The translations under genes and the position numbers were made by a program. Shown here piece after piece: positions 43,253 to 52,366 of a stretch of DNA of 64,000 bases (the first letter of the stretch is position 1; each line of letters begins with the position of its first letter). A model generated the notes under the pieces. The model had not been told where the DNA came from, searched no databases, and was given only the letters and a program-made list of their open reading frames with translations. Source of the stretch: Candidatus Obscuribacterales bacterium (lineage in GTDB: Bacteria; Cyanobacteriota; Vampirovibrionia; Obscuribacterales; Obscuribacteraceae); NCBI GenBank assembly GCA_019637435.1, contig JAHBVO010000001.1, forward strand, positions 1,426,001 through 1,490,000, written 5' to 3'.

Positions 43253-45049
43253 TTACTGATGGAGCAAAGCTACGTCCACGGCGAGAGTTCCGTCCGGGTT
43301 ATCGAAAACCAGCTTGACTTGACTGGAACCGCCGCCATGCGACGCTGTCGCCGATGAACTTGCGACTTCGTCAGGCATGATGATCGGATTGCTTTCGTCC
43401 CACGATAATTGCATGCGGGTTCCGATTAAATCTTTAGCTCCATTCATATCCGGTGAAACATACGCGACTTGAGTTTGATCTTTGGGTTTCAATTTGTCGA
43501 GCGCGATTTCTGTTTTTGAGAACATGATGCGAACTTTTTCCAGACCCGGATGCTCGTCGAAGGCGAGCCAATCATCATACGGCAGCGGATAGTCTTGCTG
43601 GCTGCGCAGAAAATTCTTTTCGCCTGTTTCCTTGGAGGGGAATAGCACCGCGTTGGAGCCGGTACTTCCTTGCTGTAGTACGACATAAGCGAAACCATCG
43701 ACCTCTGCCATCACGTGAAAGCGAATCGCGTCACCGGACTGGAAAGTGGTTTTGTTGTTGCATCGATAGATTTTGCCTTTTCGTTTGAGCTCAATCCAGT
43801 AAGATAGCGCCGTTTCACGAGACGATCTGGTGGTATTCGCGACCGGTTTCGTTTCCGGCGGCTTCGAGGCAATCACGGTAGCGCCCGTGGTGCTGGTCGA
43901 ACTGCCGCCTCCGGAAGATGTGCCACTGCCTGTGGTTGTCGCTGTCGATTCGGCAGCGTTGGTGGAAGCGGCACTTGATGCTGCTGCTGTCTGCTGAGAA
44001 GAACTTTCGTCTGGCTTCTCATGCTGATCTTTCTTCTTCGCCACTGTTGCGGAACCAAGCGGAGAGATGTTGTTTGAAATCCATCTGCTCACAAATTTCA
44101 AATCTTCGTTGTTAAACTGTCCATCCTCGAAAATTAAATGCTCTGCTGTTTTACTCAAAACGATTTCTCTATGCGGCGTAGCCAGGCTTCCGAAAAGCTT
44201 GTAGGTGCCTGCCGGTCGCACTAGCTTGTCATTGCTTCCTTGAATGAACAAGACTTTTGTGTTCTTTATTCTGGGCGCCATCTCGAAGGTGCTGTTCATG
44301 AAGTTTTTGAACGCGATCAATTCGTTCGGTGTCACTTCAGTTCGTGTAAGAGGGTCATTGAGCCAGGTCTGACGAAGAGATTCTTTCTTAGTCGCGCGCC
44401 CGACGATTGCCGGACCCACGTTTAAAGGTGCGTCGAAGCCGTGAAGCAAGACGTGTTTCACTACTCCCATTTCGGAGTTGGACTTGTCGTATCTGTCCCC
44501 GGCTGGTACTGATGAAATAAGACCGGAAACCATGTCCGGATACATTTCGGCAGCCTTCATTGCGATCGCTCCGCCCATCGATTCACCGAGAACGATAATC
44601 TTTAGATCGGGATGTAGACGGCGAATTTCGTTAAGTGCTAAACCGACGTCTGTCATGGTGCCGTCAAAGTCGATTTTGTTTCTGCCCTTGCGAACCCAGG
44701 CGCCGAAACCACGAACGTCAATCGCGTAAGTCGCTATGCCCTGCTTCGCCATCTCATTGGCGAACGCATCATAAGTTCCTTTGTGCAGACCAAAACCGTG
44801 AATGCATAGCATTGCCGCCTTCGGTTGCATTTTGTCGATCCAGACCATGCATGGAATTTTTTCCGGGGTCTGAGGAGCGGCGCTCATGGTCTTTGCGCCG
44901 TCGATATCCGCAGGATCCAGCGTTATTTCAGAAGCTACGCTGTTCTCAACGACGCGCTTTGCGCTTGCGTCAACGGCGGAACTCGCCACAAGGGCTGCTA
45001 CCAGACCAGCTAGAACAGCGGCTCTTTTGCCGCCTTCGAACTTTTTCAT
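43253..45049 (-). CDS. Exported alpha/beta hydrolase fused to DUF4384
   Basis: About 598 residues. Signal peptide (GLVAALVASSAVDASA, cleavage near 30); alpha/beta hydrolase at about 60-330 of the monoacylglycerol-lipase type, with LCIHGFGLHKG oxyanion region, nucleophile S157 in GESMGG, Asp in IQGSNDKLVRP and His in KTAEHLIFED, so the triad looks intact. A Ser/Thr/Ala-rich linker of about 70 residues follows, then a DUF4384 domain (about 405-540; SYWIELKRKGKIYRCNNKTT, FAYVVLQQGSTGSNAVLFPS). DUF4384 is most often found on caspase-like or kinase proteins. The ATG at 45049 has GAGG nine bases upstream. It precedes the pseudo-caspase gene by 75 bases and likely shares its transcript. Confidence 0.85.
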   Translation of the reverse strand: MKKFEGGKRAAVLAGLVAALVASSAVDASAKRVVENSVASEITLDPADIDGAKTMSAAPQTPEKIPCMVWIDKMQPKAAMLCIHGFGLHKGTYDAFANEMAKQGIATYAIDVRGFGAWVRKGRNKIDFDGTMTDVGLALNEIRRLHPDLKIIVLGESMGGAIAMKAAEMYPDMVSGLISSVPAGDRYDKSNSEMGVVKHVLLHGFDAPLNVGPAIVGRATKKESLRQTWLNDPLTRTEVTPNELIAFKNFMNSTFEMAPRIKNTKVLFIQGSNDKLVRPAGTYKLFGSLATPHREIVLSKTAEHLIFEDGQFNNEDLKFVSRWISNNISPLGSATVAKKKDQHEKPDESSSQQTAAASSAASTNAAESTATTTGSGTSSGGGSSTSTTGATVIASKPPETKPVANTTRSSRETALSYWIELKRKGKIYRCNNKTTFQSGDAIRFHVMAEVDGFAYVVLQQGSTGSNAVLFPSKETGEKNFLRSQQDYPLPYDDWLAFDEHPGLEKVRIMFSKTEIALDKLKPKDQTQVAYVSPDMNGAKDLIGTRMQLSWDESNPIIMPDEVASSSATASHGGGSSQVKLVFDNPDGTLAVDVALLHQ

Positions 45050-45138
45050 TCCTTTTGACCTCACAGACGACAACCTCCCGGTTGCTCGATAGTTTAAGTA
45101 GGATACTGTCCGCGTGTGAAAAATTAGGAGAGGATTCG

Positions 45139-47208
45139 TTAATCGACTACTTCGGGCTCTACGGCATCCCCGTCGCCTGTGCCCTTTTCCCCTTTGGTGC
45201 TCTTCGCTTCGGATGTTTCCTTTTTCTCACTTTCGTCGGCGTCAGATTTGACGTCGTTGCCGTTAGAACCGTTTTCGTCGTTCGCAACGCCTGCGCTATC
45301 GCCGGCGTTATCCGCGTTTTCCCCTGACTTGTCGGTGCCTTCGGCGTCAGCTGAGCTTTCGTTGTCAGCCTTAGTCGCTTCGCTGGCTGCTGCGGCCTTT
45401 TGCTTAGCCTCACTTACTTCCTGACCAATGATGACGAAGAGACCGCGCAGGTCATTCATTGTGTTCTTAATTGTCTCTTCTGAAGCCTCTGCAAGGAGTT
45501 CCGCCCGTAATTTGTTTATAACGTCTCTAACGCGATCCTTAGTTGCTTGAGTGACTTCGGCATCGTTGTCTTTGATTTCTCGTTCTATTGAATAGATGAT
45601 CGAGTCAGCCTCATTGCGAAGCTCTACAAGCGCTTTTCTATCTTTATCTTCGCCAGCGTGAGCTTCTGCTTCACGCACCATCTTGTCGATATCTTCTTTA
45701 GTCAAGTTCGTGCTGGCAGTGATTTTGATCTTCTGCTCTTTCCCCGTATTCAAGTCTTTGGCAGTGACGTTCAAAATACCGTTGGCGTCGATGTCGAAGG
45801 AAACCTCGATGCGTGGTACTCCCCGTGGTGCCGGCTGGATTCCGTCCAGACGGAAATTGCCGAGGGATTTGTTATCCTTCGCCATCGCACGTTCGCCTTG
45901 ATATACATAGATGTCGACGGCGTTTTGGTTGTCTTCCGCCGTTGAGCACATCTGGGTTTTATGGGTTGGAATGGTTGTGTTCCGCTCGACCAGTTTTGCA
46001 AAGACACCGCCCATGGTTTCAATACCAAGGGATAGGGGGGTGACGTCGAGGAGGACGAGGTCGGTGACTTCGCCGGCAAGAACGCCAGCCTGAAGCGCTG
46101 CTCCAACTGCCACAACTTCGTCAGGATTGACGCTCTGGTTAGGTTCTTTCCCGCCGGTCAGCGATTTCACAAGTTCTTTTATTGCTGGAATTCTTGTAGA
46201 GCCGCCTACCAGAACGATCTCGTCCAGGTCTTTGAATTCGAGTTTGGCGTCCTTGATCGCTTGTTCTACCGGTCCTTTGCAGCGTTGTACAAGCGAGCGC
46301 GTCAAATCATCAAACTTCGCGCGAGATAGGCGCATGTCGAGGTGTTTCGGTCCGCTTTCATCAGCTGTAATAAAGGGCAAGTTGACGGTGGTCTCAGTTA
46401 CGGAAGAAAGTTCAATCTTGGCCTTTTCCGCCGCTTCGGTGAGCCTTTGCAGAGCCTGCGGATCTTTTCTCAAGTCGATAGTGTCCGATTTGACGAATTC
46501 GTCCGCCATCCAATCGACGATGGCATGGTCGAAATCATCGCCGCCCAGATGAGTGTCGCCGGCAGTGGAGCGAACCTCGATCAGGCCTTCCGACACTTCT
46601 AGAACCGAAACGTCGAATGTTCCACCGCCGAGGTCGAACACGAGGATGGTTTCTTCAATTCCCTTTTTCTCGATGCCGTACGCCAGCGCAGCTGCGGTGG
46701 GCTCATTGATGATACGCAGCACGTCCAGCCCGGCGATGGTGCCTGCGTTTTTCGTAGATTGACGCTGGGAGTCATTAAAGTATGCAGGCACGGTAATAAC
46801 TGCGCTATCAACCGACTCGCCAAGATACTTCTCGGCATCTTCTTTGAGTTTGCGGAGTACCATCGCTGAGATTTCTTCCGGCGAATAATCTTTCCCTTTG
46901 ATCGCGACGCGGCACCCGCCGTCGGGCGCTTCTTTGACTTTATAGGAAACGATACGCAGCTCTTCGGCGACTTCATCGTAGCGGCGACCGACAAATCGTT
47001 TGATAGAGTAAATTGTGTTTTGCGGGTTGACGACTGCTTGTCTGCGGGCTAGCAGACCGACGAGCCTTTCACCTGTTTTGTTAAACGCCACCACTGACGG
47101 TGTGGTGCGTCCGCCTTCCGCGTTGGGAATGACTGTCGCCCGTCCGCCTTCCATTACGGCGACAACGGAGTTGGTAGTGCCAAGATCAATGCCAACGGTT
47201 TTACCCAT
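45139..47208 (-). CDS. dnaK: Hsp70 chaperone DnaK with long acidic tail
   Basis: About 689 residues. The nucleotide-binding domain begins [18 protein letters not shown] and has the usual motifs ([27 protein letters not shown]). The substrate-binding beta domain ([16 protein letters not shown]) and helical lid follow. The last 90 residues are an unusually long acidic, low-complexity tail (Ser/Ala/Glu/Asp/Gly-rich) ending EVVD, close to the EEVD end of eukaryotic cytosolic Hsp70. It folds and protects proteins with DnaJ and GrpE, neither of which is adjacent, so this may be one of several dnaK copies. The ATG at 47208 has GGGGAG six bases upstream; the nine-residue longer frame is not used. No CIRCE operator is visible. 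Confidence 0.95.
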   Translation of the reverse strand: MGKTVGIDLGTTNSVVAVMEGGRATVIPNAEGGRTTPSVVAFNKTGERLVGLLARRQAVVNPQNTIYSIKRFVGRRYDEVAEELRIVSYKVKEAPDGGCRVAIKGKDYSPEEISAMVLRKLKEDAEKYLGESVDSAVITVPAYFNDSQRQSTKNAGTIAGLDVLRIINEPTAAALAYGIEKKGIEETILVFDLGGGTFDVSVLEVSEGLIEVRSTAGDTHLGGDDFDHAIVDWMADEFVKSDTIDLRKDPQALQRLTEAAEKAKIELSSVTETTVNLPFITADESGPKHLDMRLSRAKFDDLTRSLVQRCKGPVEQAIKDAKLEFKDLDEIVLVGGSTRIPAIKELVKSLTGGKEPNQSVNPDEVVAVGAALQAGVLAGEVTDLVLLDVTPLSLGIETMGGVFAKLVERNTTIPTHKTQMCSTAEDNQNAVDIYVYQGERAMAKDNKSLGNFRLDGIQPAPRGVPRIEVSFDIDANGILNVTAKDLNTGKEQKIKITASTNLTKEDIDKMVREAEAHAGEDKDRKALVELRNEADSIIYSIEREIKDNDAEVTQATKDRVRDVINKLRAELLAEASEETIKNTMNDLRGLFVIIGQEVSEAKQKAAAASEATKADNESSADAEGTDKSGENADNAGDSAGVANDENGSNGNDVKSDADESEKKETSEAKSTKGEKGTGDGDAVEPEVVD

Positions 47209-47448
47209 GTTTTCTCCCCGACTGCTTACTGACAAGCGGTTTTGCGGTCTATAACGTAGTGTCGCATTGTATCAGAAGCTACTTTTCCGGTCCCGAATCA
47301 TAGCTTTCTCCTTATGTATGGAAATTGAAATATGGGGAATGATATATGTGGTGTAGAAGGTCGGGTGTGAAGATACGGATATTTGAAATCGAGAATTTTT
47401 TGTTCAAACACCTTTACTAACGAATCGATTTTTGGAGGATGCCGGCTC

Positions 47449-47844
47449 ATGAGTTACGGCGGAAACAATCCCGAAGGCAATCAAGAATTTGAACGGCAGG
47501 AGCTTGTGGATATGGTTCACGAGCACCGCGGTGTGACACCGGGGCAGGAGCCGGAGCAGCAGACGCCGCGCCGACCGACTCGCATAACGCATCACGAGAT
47601 TAAGGCGATGAAGGTTACAGTGCGGAAGGAGGCCTCTCCGGTAGTCGGATTGTTCCGGCAGGTCGGCGGATTCTTCAACGGAATCCTGCAGGCAATTGGC
47701 GGGCTATTCAGCGGGCGCTCGGCGCGCGTGAATCCGTGCGACGTGAACGGGCACGTCTTTCCAAAGGCCTGGAAAGGTGACTTTCCCCGCTGTGTGCACT
47801 GCAGGACGGTCATCAAGAGTCCTGGTGAGATAAAACCAAAATAG
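47449..47844 (+). CDS. Small zinc-ribbon-like hypothetical protein
   Basis: 131 residues. The N-terminal half is polar and Gln/Glu/Pro-rich. A short hydrophobic, Gly-rich segment follows (VVGLFRQVGGFFNGILQAIG), and the C-terminus carries a candidate metal site: NPCDVNGHVFPKAW then FPRCVHC. I do not recognise a family. The ATG has GGAGG ten bases upstream. It lies 40 bases before the helicase gene and may be cotranscribed with the DNA-repair genes. Confidence 0.65.
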   Translation: MSYGGNNPEGNQEFERQELVDMVHEHRGVTPGQEPEQQTPRRPTRITHHEIKAMKVTVRKEASPVVGLFRQVGGFFNGILQAIGGLFSGRSARVNPCDVNGHVFPKAWKGDFPRCVHCRTVIKSPGEIKPK

Positions 47845-47884
47845 TGCTTGACCGAGCGTTTTTGAGAAGATACCATACATATTT

Positions 47885-50329
47885 ATGGATGGTGTTAAAT
47901 GCGACTTGGATGTGCAGACAATTTCCCTCGGGGTGAGGGATTTTGCTCTACCAATTCCGCGGAGCGGCAGTATAGAGACCCATAGCGGTTACGGACCGTT
48001 GCCAATCACGGGGCAGGAGGTTCACGACGAGTTTTTGCGTAAACGCAAGGCGGCGCTGACTGCCTATCAGACAGAGTTGCGCATAAAGCACACATTCAGC
48101 CAGGACGGCTATCAGATCGCTGTAAATGGACGTGTAGATGGTGTTGCCAGTCGGTTGAACTCAGGTTTTGACAACGTCTGCCTGGAGGAGGTTAAAACCG
48201 ATTTCAACGCTGAAGCGCTTGCGCGTGCGTTGCGCGCAAATCCACAGCACCCGTACTGCATGCAGCTCCGAATGTATGGCTATATGTACTGGCTGGAGCA
48301 CAATTACATTCCGGCGATGCAACTACTTGTGGTATCAATTCGCGATCAATCGTTCGAAACAGTTTTAATTGAGTTGAATATTGAGGAGTTCGAAAGCTGG
48401 CTCAAACTGCGTATTAAGGAAGTAATCGCCGAGTACGTTGCCGAAGAGCGGGTCATCGATAGACGAATTTATCAGGCAGGTTTTCTCGCCTTTCCATTCG
48501 GCGAAGCGCGCGAAGGTCAGCAGGAATTGATGTCGGAAGTGAGCACATGCGTAAAGAAGGGCGACTCGCTAATGGTGCAGGCACCGACCGGTTTAGGTAA
48601 GACACTGGGCGTCATGTTTCCTGCCTTGCGCTCATCGCTTTCGCGCGGCTCGCAGTTGATCTATGTCACGCCGAAGAACAGTCAGCATGCCGTCGCGCGC
48701 GACGCCATTCAGAGGATGCAGAATGAAGGCAGCAAACTGAAAGCGCTTGTCTTGACCGCGAAGAAAAAGATGTGTCTAAAGGAGGAGACCATCTGCAATC
48801 CCGAGTACTGCGAGTTCGCTCGCGATTATTACGCGAAGATGGAGCGGCACGATGTAGTTAAGAAGTGCTCCAAGGTCGACATTCTCGATAGGCACCGTTT
48901 TATCAAGTACGCTAAAAAATATCAGGTTTGTCCGTTTGAACTTTCGCTCGATTGCATCAAACAGGTTGACGTCGTCGTTGGAGACTACAACTATGTTTTT
49001 TCTCCGTTCAACATCATGGGACGTTTCAGTCGCCAGATGACAGGCTCGATGGACAAACCGGATCTGGTTATCGATGAGGCTCATAATTTGCCAGGTCGCG
49101 CTTGCGGTTACTACTCGGCTGCGCTGTCCGTCAACTATCTCGAAGAACTGGCGAAGCGGATGGAGAATCTGCAGCCGTACATATCAATTTCTGCGCGAGC
49201 CGCGATTGCTGATGTCATCAATTGTATCAAGTCGCATAAACCAATGAAGACTTTGAACAATCGCGGCGACGGCGAAATTACTATCGACAAAGTTCAGTTT
49301 CTGATGTTGATGGCTAAAGTCGCTGATATATCAGTGCGGCACATGGAAGGGCTTTTGGTGCCGCCGCTCAATGACCCTCTTCTTGAGCTTCACCGCACGC
49401 TCGATAGTTTTATCTCTGCATTATCGAATGCGGAGCGCCCCGAGTTCGTTTCACTGTATCAGGGCACCGCAGGCGGTACCTTGAAATTGGTATGCTGCGA
49501 TGCGTCAGACATGTTGAAAGATTCGTATCGCGCAGTTCGGTCTGTGGTCGGCTTTTCGGCTACACTCAAACCATTCCAATATTACAGCGACTTGATGGGT
49601 TTCGATTCTGCCAAGGTCTCAACCAAAGAATTCCAATCGCCATTTCCGAAGGAGAATCGGAAACTGCTCGTGATACCGCAAATTTCTACGAAGTACTCCG
49701 ATCGCGAGAGGAACTACGGGAAGATCGCAGAGACCATCTCACGAATTACAGCTCTTCGGCAGGGTAATTACATAGTCTTTTTCCCGAGCTTTGATTTCCT
49801 CTGGAAGGTCAAATCTCTCGTGAAACTGCCTGGTTTCGAAATCCTCACGCAGCAGCGCGAGATGCCGCAAGCGACTACGGAACAGTACTTGAACACGCTG
49901 CGCTCGAACACAAATCCGGTGATACTATTTGCGGTGCAGGGCGGTGTCTTCTCCGAGGGGGTTGATTACGCCGGTGATATGCTAATAGGCACGATTATCG
50001 TCGGACCGGCTCTTCCAACCTACGATTTTGAGCGCGAGACTTTAATGCGCTACTATCAAAACAAATACGGCGACGGCAACGCGTACGCATGCATCTATCC
50101 GGCTATGACGAAAGTTGTACAGAGTGCAGGACGGGTAATTCGGTCGCAGGACGAGCGCGGGTTGATTGTTTTGCTCGGACGCCGATTCATTGAAAAAGAT
50201 TATGTTGTTGCCATGCCGGGTGATTGGTACGATAAGTCGGTACAGGAGCTTGTCTCTTGCAGCATTCTGTCCGATATCGAGCAATTCTGGTCGAGAGAGG
50301 GTGTGGATGAACTCGTCCAGCAACGTTGA
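47885..50329 (+). CDS. PD-(D/E)XK nuclease / Rad3-family (DinG/XPD-like) helicase
   Basis: 814 residues combining a RecB/Cas4-like nuclease and a superfamily 2 5'-to-3' helicase. The nuclease domain (about 45-150) has D85 in NGRVDGV, E102 and K104 in LEEVKT, and Q127/Y131 in MQLRMYGY, all intact. The helicase has Walker A APTGLGKT with K239, a Cys-rich insertion (C-x6-C-x4-C, then a later CPFE) that could bind a 4Fe-4S cluster as in XPD, DEAH at about 397-400, and motif VI-like SAGRVIRSQDERGLIVLLGRR. It would unwind and cut branched or damaged DNA. The ATG is weakly supported by GAGAAG. It overlaps the next gene by 23 bases. Confidence 0.9.
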   Translation: MDGVKCDLDVQTISLGVRDFALPIPRSGSIETHSGYGPLPITGQEVHDEFLRKRKAALTAYQTELRIKHTFSQDGYQIAVNGRVDGVASRLNSGFDNVCLEEVKTDFNAEALARALRANPQHPYCMQLRMYGYMYWLEHNYIPAMQLLVVSIRDQSFETVLIELNIEEFESWLKLRIKEVIAEYVAEERVIDRRIYQAGFLAFPFGEAREGQQELMSEVSTCVKKGDSLMVQAPTGLGKTLGVMFPALRSSLSRGSQLIYVTPKNSQHAVARDAIQRMQNEGSKLKALVLTAKKKMCLKEETICNPEYCEFARDYYAKMERHDVVKKCSKVDILDRHRFIKYAKKYQVCPFELSLDCIKQVDVVVGDYNYVFSPFNIMGRFSRQMTGSMDKPDLVIDEAHNLPGRACGYYSAALSVNYLEELAKRMENLQPYISISARAAIADVINCIKSHKPMKTLNNRGDGEITIDKVQFLMLMAKVADISVRHMEGLLVPPLNDPLLELHRTLDSFISALSNAERPEFVSLYQGTAGGTLKLVCCDASDMLKDSYRAVRSVVGFSATLKPFQYYSDLMGFDSAKVSTKEFQSPFPKENRKLLVIPQISTKYSDRERNYGKIAETISRITALRQGNYIVFFPSFDFLWKVKSLVKLPGFEILTQQREMPQATTEQYLNTLRSNTNPVILFAVQGGVFSEGVDYAGDMLIGTIIVGPALPTYDFERETLMRYYQNKYGDGNAYACIYPAMTKVVQSAGRVIRSQDERGLIVLLGRRFIEKDYVVAMPGDWYDKSVQELVSCSILSDIEQFWSREGVDELVQQR

Positions 50330-52133
50330 GAAAACGAGAATGGAGCTGCTCACCGGAGTTGAGGAACGTCCGGCTACGGGTTTGCGCGGGGCGAAACTAT
50401 CCGATCACATCTGCCTATTCCTCGACTGCCAGACTACTGGCGCCAGTGTAACTAGCGGTGGAAACTTACTAGAAGTGGCATGGTGCTACGGAGCATCGGG
50501 CGACTTGAGCTCTGATGTTTATTCTTATCTGGTGAAACAACCTGACGAGATTCCGATTCCCGGTCGTATTCAAATGTTGACTGGTATCACGGATGATGAC
50601 ATGGTGGCCGGTGTTGAGGCCAGCGAAATACTCGATTTTCTATTGCAGAAGTCGCGCGAGATTTCAACTCCGCAGCTCTGTATCGCCCATTATGCGCGGT
50701 TTGAAACGCACTTTATGACTCATCTAGTGGAACAACATGGCGATGGTGCGGATTGGCCATTTCTCAATGTTTGCACTTTTGAGATTGCTCGCCGATTGTA
50801 TCCCAATCTGCCGTCACGTGGAATTCGCGCGCTGGGTGGCTATATCGGCTTGGATATGGAAGAGGTGAAGCGGTCGAATAGTCATGTTGCAGCCACTCGG
50901 GTGATCTGGCAACACCTTGTTGAGCGACTGGCTGAGGTCGGGGTTGAAACGCTAGATCAATTGCAAGAGTTTCTTGCCACCAAAGCTGGTGCTCGAACCG
51001 GCCCACCGGAGTACAAGTTGGAACGTCTGAAGCGTCTGGACTTGCCGAACTGCCCCGGTGTTTATCGCATGAAGAACCAGAGCGGGCGCATTCTTTATGT
51101 GGGCAAAGCAACGTCTTTGAAAAGCCGAGTAAACAGTCACTTCAGGGGGCGGAAAGGAAAGACTTCAAAGTCGAAGGAATTGCTTACCCAGGTCCACTCT
51201 ATTGATGTGACGGAGTGCGGATCTCCGCTTGAAGCGGCTTTGCTGGAAACCGACGAAATAAAACTCTACGACCCGCCATATAATGTTAGTTTGAAACAAA
51301 GAAACAGGAAGCTGGTTTTTGCCTCCTGGGATTTCTTGTCCTTCTGCGAGGAGCAGGACGAAGATCATGTTATCGGTCCGCTACCTAACTTACGCGCGCT
51401 CGATGCGCTGTTGCGATTGAATGAAACTATCAATAGCGGCGTGATCGATCCTCATTTGCTTTTTGTGGAGATCCCTATCGAGGACCTCTCCGAGGGAGTT
51501 GAGATCTTTGTTGAGCGGCATGATATCTCTCTTGAGGAGGGAACCACTCCGCGTAGTCTTCTGGCTCTGGGGTTGCGATTTTTTAGATCTACGAAACGAT
51601 TGATGCGCCAACTGGCGATGCAACGCGCTCTCGAATTGATGATCGAACAGCAACGCAAAGATGCTGGACTGGAGGATGTCGAGGCTCCAAACAGCCCAGA
51701 AATAGAGGAAACTGCTCTAACTGAAGACGATGACGATTTTGACTTTGACGAGGATGACCTCACTCCTGAAGAAATTGCCACAAAATTGGAGTCGCTTCTG
51801 ATAAGCATTGCCAGAACCTACCTTGCTTCAAAAGATTTGACCTGTCTTCTTAATTCGAATATTCGGTTTAACTACAAGAAGAGCCGGCGCGAGGTTAGTG
51901 TTAGGAACGGGCAGATAGTCGATGGTTCTACTGCGGGTTCAATAAAGAAAAATAGTTCCGCAGCATATGGTGATATCGACGATTTGTGCGACGAGGCGGT
52001 TAGAGACTGGGCTGGTTTAAACGTCAGAGACTATGATCGAATGCGGGTTTTGTTGACTGAAGTCACGAAAATGTCTCAAACACAGCCGGACGTCGAGATT
52101 GAGCCCCGACTGCGCTATTTGAGTCGCTGGTAG
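50307..52133 (+). CDS. DnaQ-like (degenerate) domain fused to GIY-YIG nuclease
   Basis: About 608 residues. Residues 1-190 have the DEDDh exonuclease fold, but the first motif is FLDCQTTG (Q replaces the catalytic Glu), the second is HYARFETHF (Glu for Asp), and the final SNSHVAATRV keeps His but not the last Asp; activity is doubtful. A GIY-YIG domain follows (about 240-330) like the N-terminus of UvrC/Cho: CPGVYRMKNQSGRILYVGKA, TSLKSRVNSHF, and E/N in LEAALLETDEIKLYDPPYN, which looks intact. The remaining 270 residues are helical with an acidic stretch (DDDDFDFDEDD) and unknown function. The ATG at 50307 has GAGAGGG upstream; an ATG at 50340 is an alternative. Its overlap with the helicase gene suggests a joint repair function. 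Confidence 0.85.
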   Translation: MNSSSNVEKTRMELLTGVEERPATGLRGAKLSDHICLFLDCQTTGASVTSGGNLLEVAWCYGASGDLSSDVYSYLVKQPDEIPIPGRIQMLTGITDDDMVAGVEASEILDFLLQKSREISTPQLCIAHYARFETHFMTHLVEQHGDGADWPFLNVCTFEIARRLYPNLPSRGIRALGGYIGLDMEEVKRSNSHVAATRVIWQHLVERLAEVGVETLDQLQEFLATKAGARTGPPEYKLERLKRLDLPNCPGVYRMKNQSGRILYVGKATSLKSRVNSHFRGRKGKTSKSKELLTQVHSIDVTECGSPLEAALLETDEIKLYDPPYNVSLKQRNRKLVFASWDFLSFCEEQDEDHVIGPLPNLRALDALLRLNETINSGVIDPHLLFVEIPIEDLSEGVEIFVERHDISLEEGTTPRSLLALGLRFFRSTKRLMRQLAMQRALELMIEQQRKDAGLEDVEAPNSPEIEETALTEDDDDFDFDEDDLTPEEIATKLESLLISIARTYLASKDLTCLLNSNIRFNYKKSRREVSVRNGQIVDGSTAGSIKKNSSAAYGDIDDLCDEAVRDWAGLNVRDYDRMRVLLTEVTKMSQTQPDVEIEPRLRYLSRW

Positions 52134-52151
52134 AGCAGCCGGTTTCTCCGC

Positions 52152-52163
52152 CCACACACACAC
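52152..52163. repeat. CA dinucleotide microsatellite
   Basis: About six CA repeats in the gap after the GIY-YIG gene. It is the only dinucleotide microsatellite I noticed in the window. Confidence 0.6.
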
Positions 52164-52167
52164 ATGG

Positions 52168-52189
52168 GAGCGCTGTCTTGCGCTCTAAT
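52168..52189 (+). terminator. Possible terminator hairpin
   Basis: GAGCGC (52168-52173) with GCGCTC (52180-52185), six-base loop, then TAATT. It lies 35 bases after the stop of the GIY-YIG gene. The U tract is poor, so this is tentative. Confidence 0.35.
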
Positions 52190-52366
52190 TGGTCTGGCGC
52201 ATGGTTTTGGAGCATTTGCAGTCAAAACGGTTTCTTCGAATGAATTTTGAAAGAACTGTGAGTTTATAATATTCGAATTATTGAATGTATTGCTTGCAGA
52301 CCGTTTAGCGTTCTGCCGGTTTTTGCTCGATTCAATGCTCCTTTCACCTCAAGAAGGAAAGTTAAA

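Noticed and set aside
44635..45327. 230-residue plus-strand frame opposite the hydrolase and dnaK tail
   Set aside because: It is Arg/Cys/Phe-rich and spans the ends of two well-supported genes on the other strand.
47209..47448. Searched for a CIRCE operator or sigma-32-like promoter before dnaK
   Set aside because: No TTAGCACTC-N9-GAGTGCTAA inverted repeat and no clear promoter pair found.
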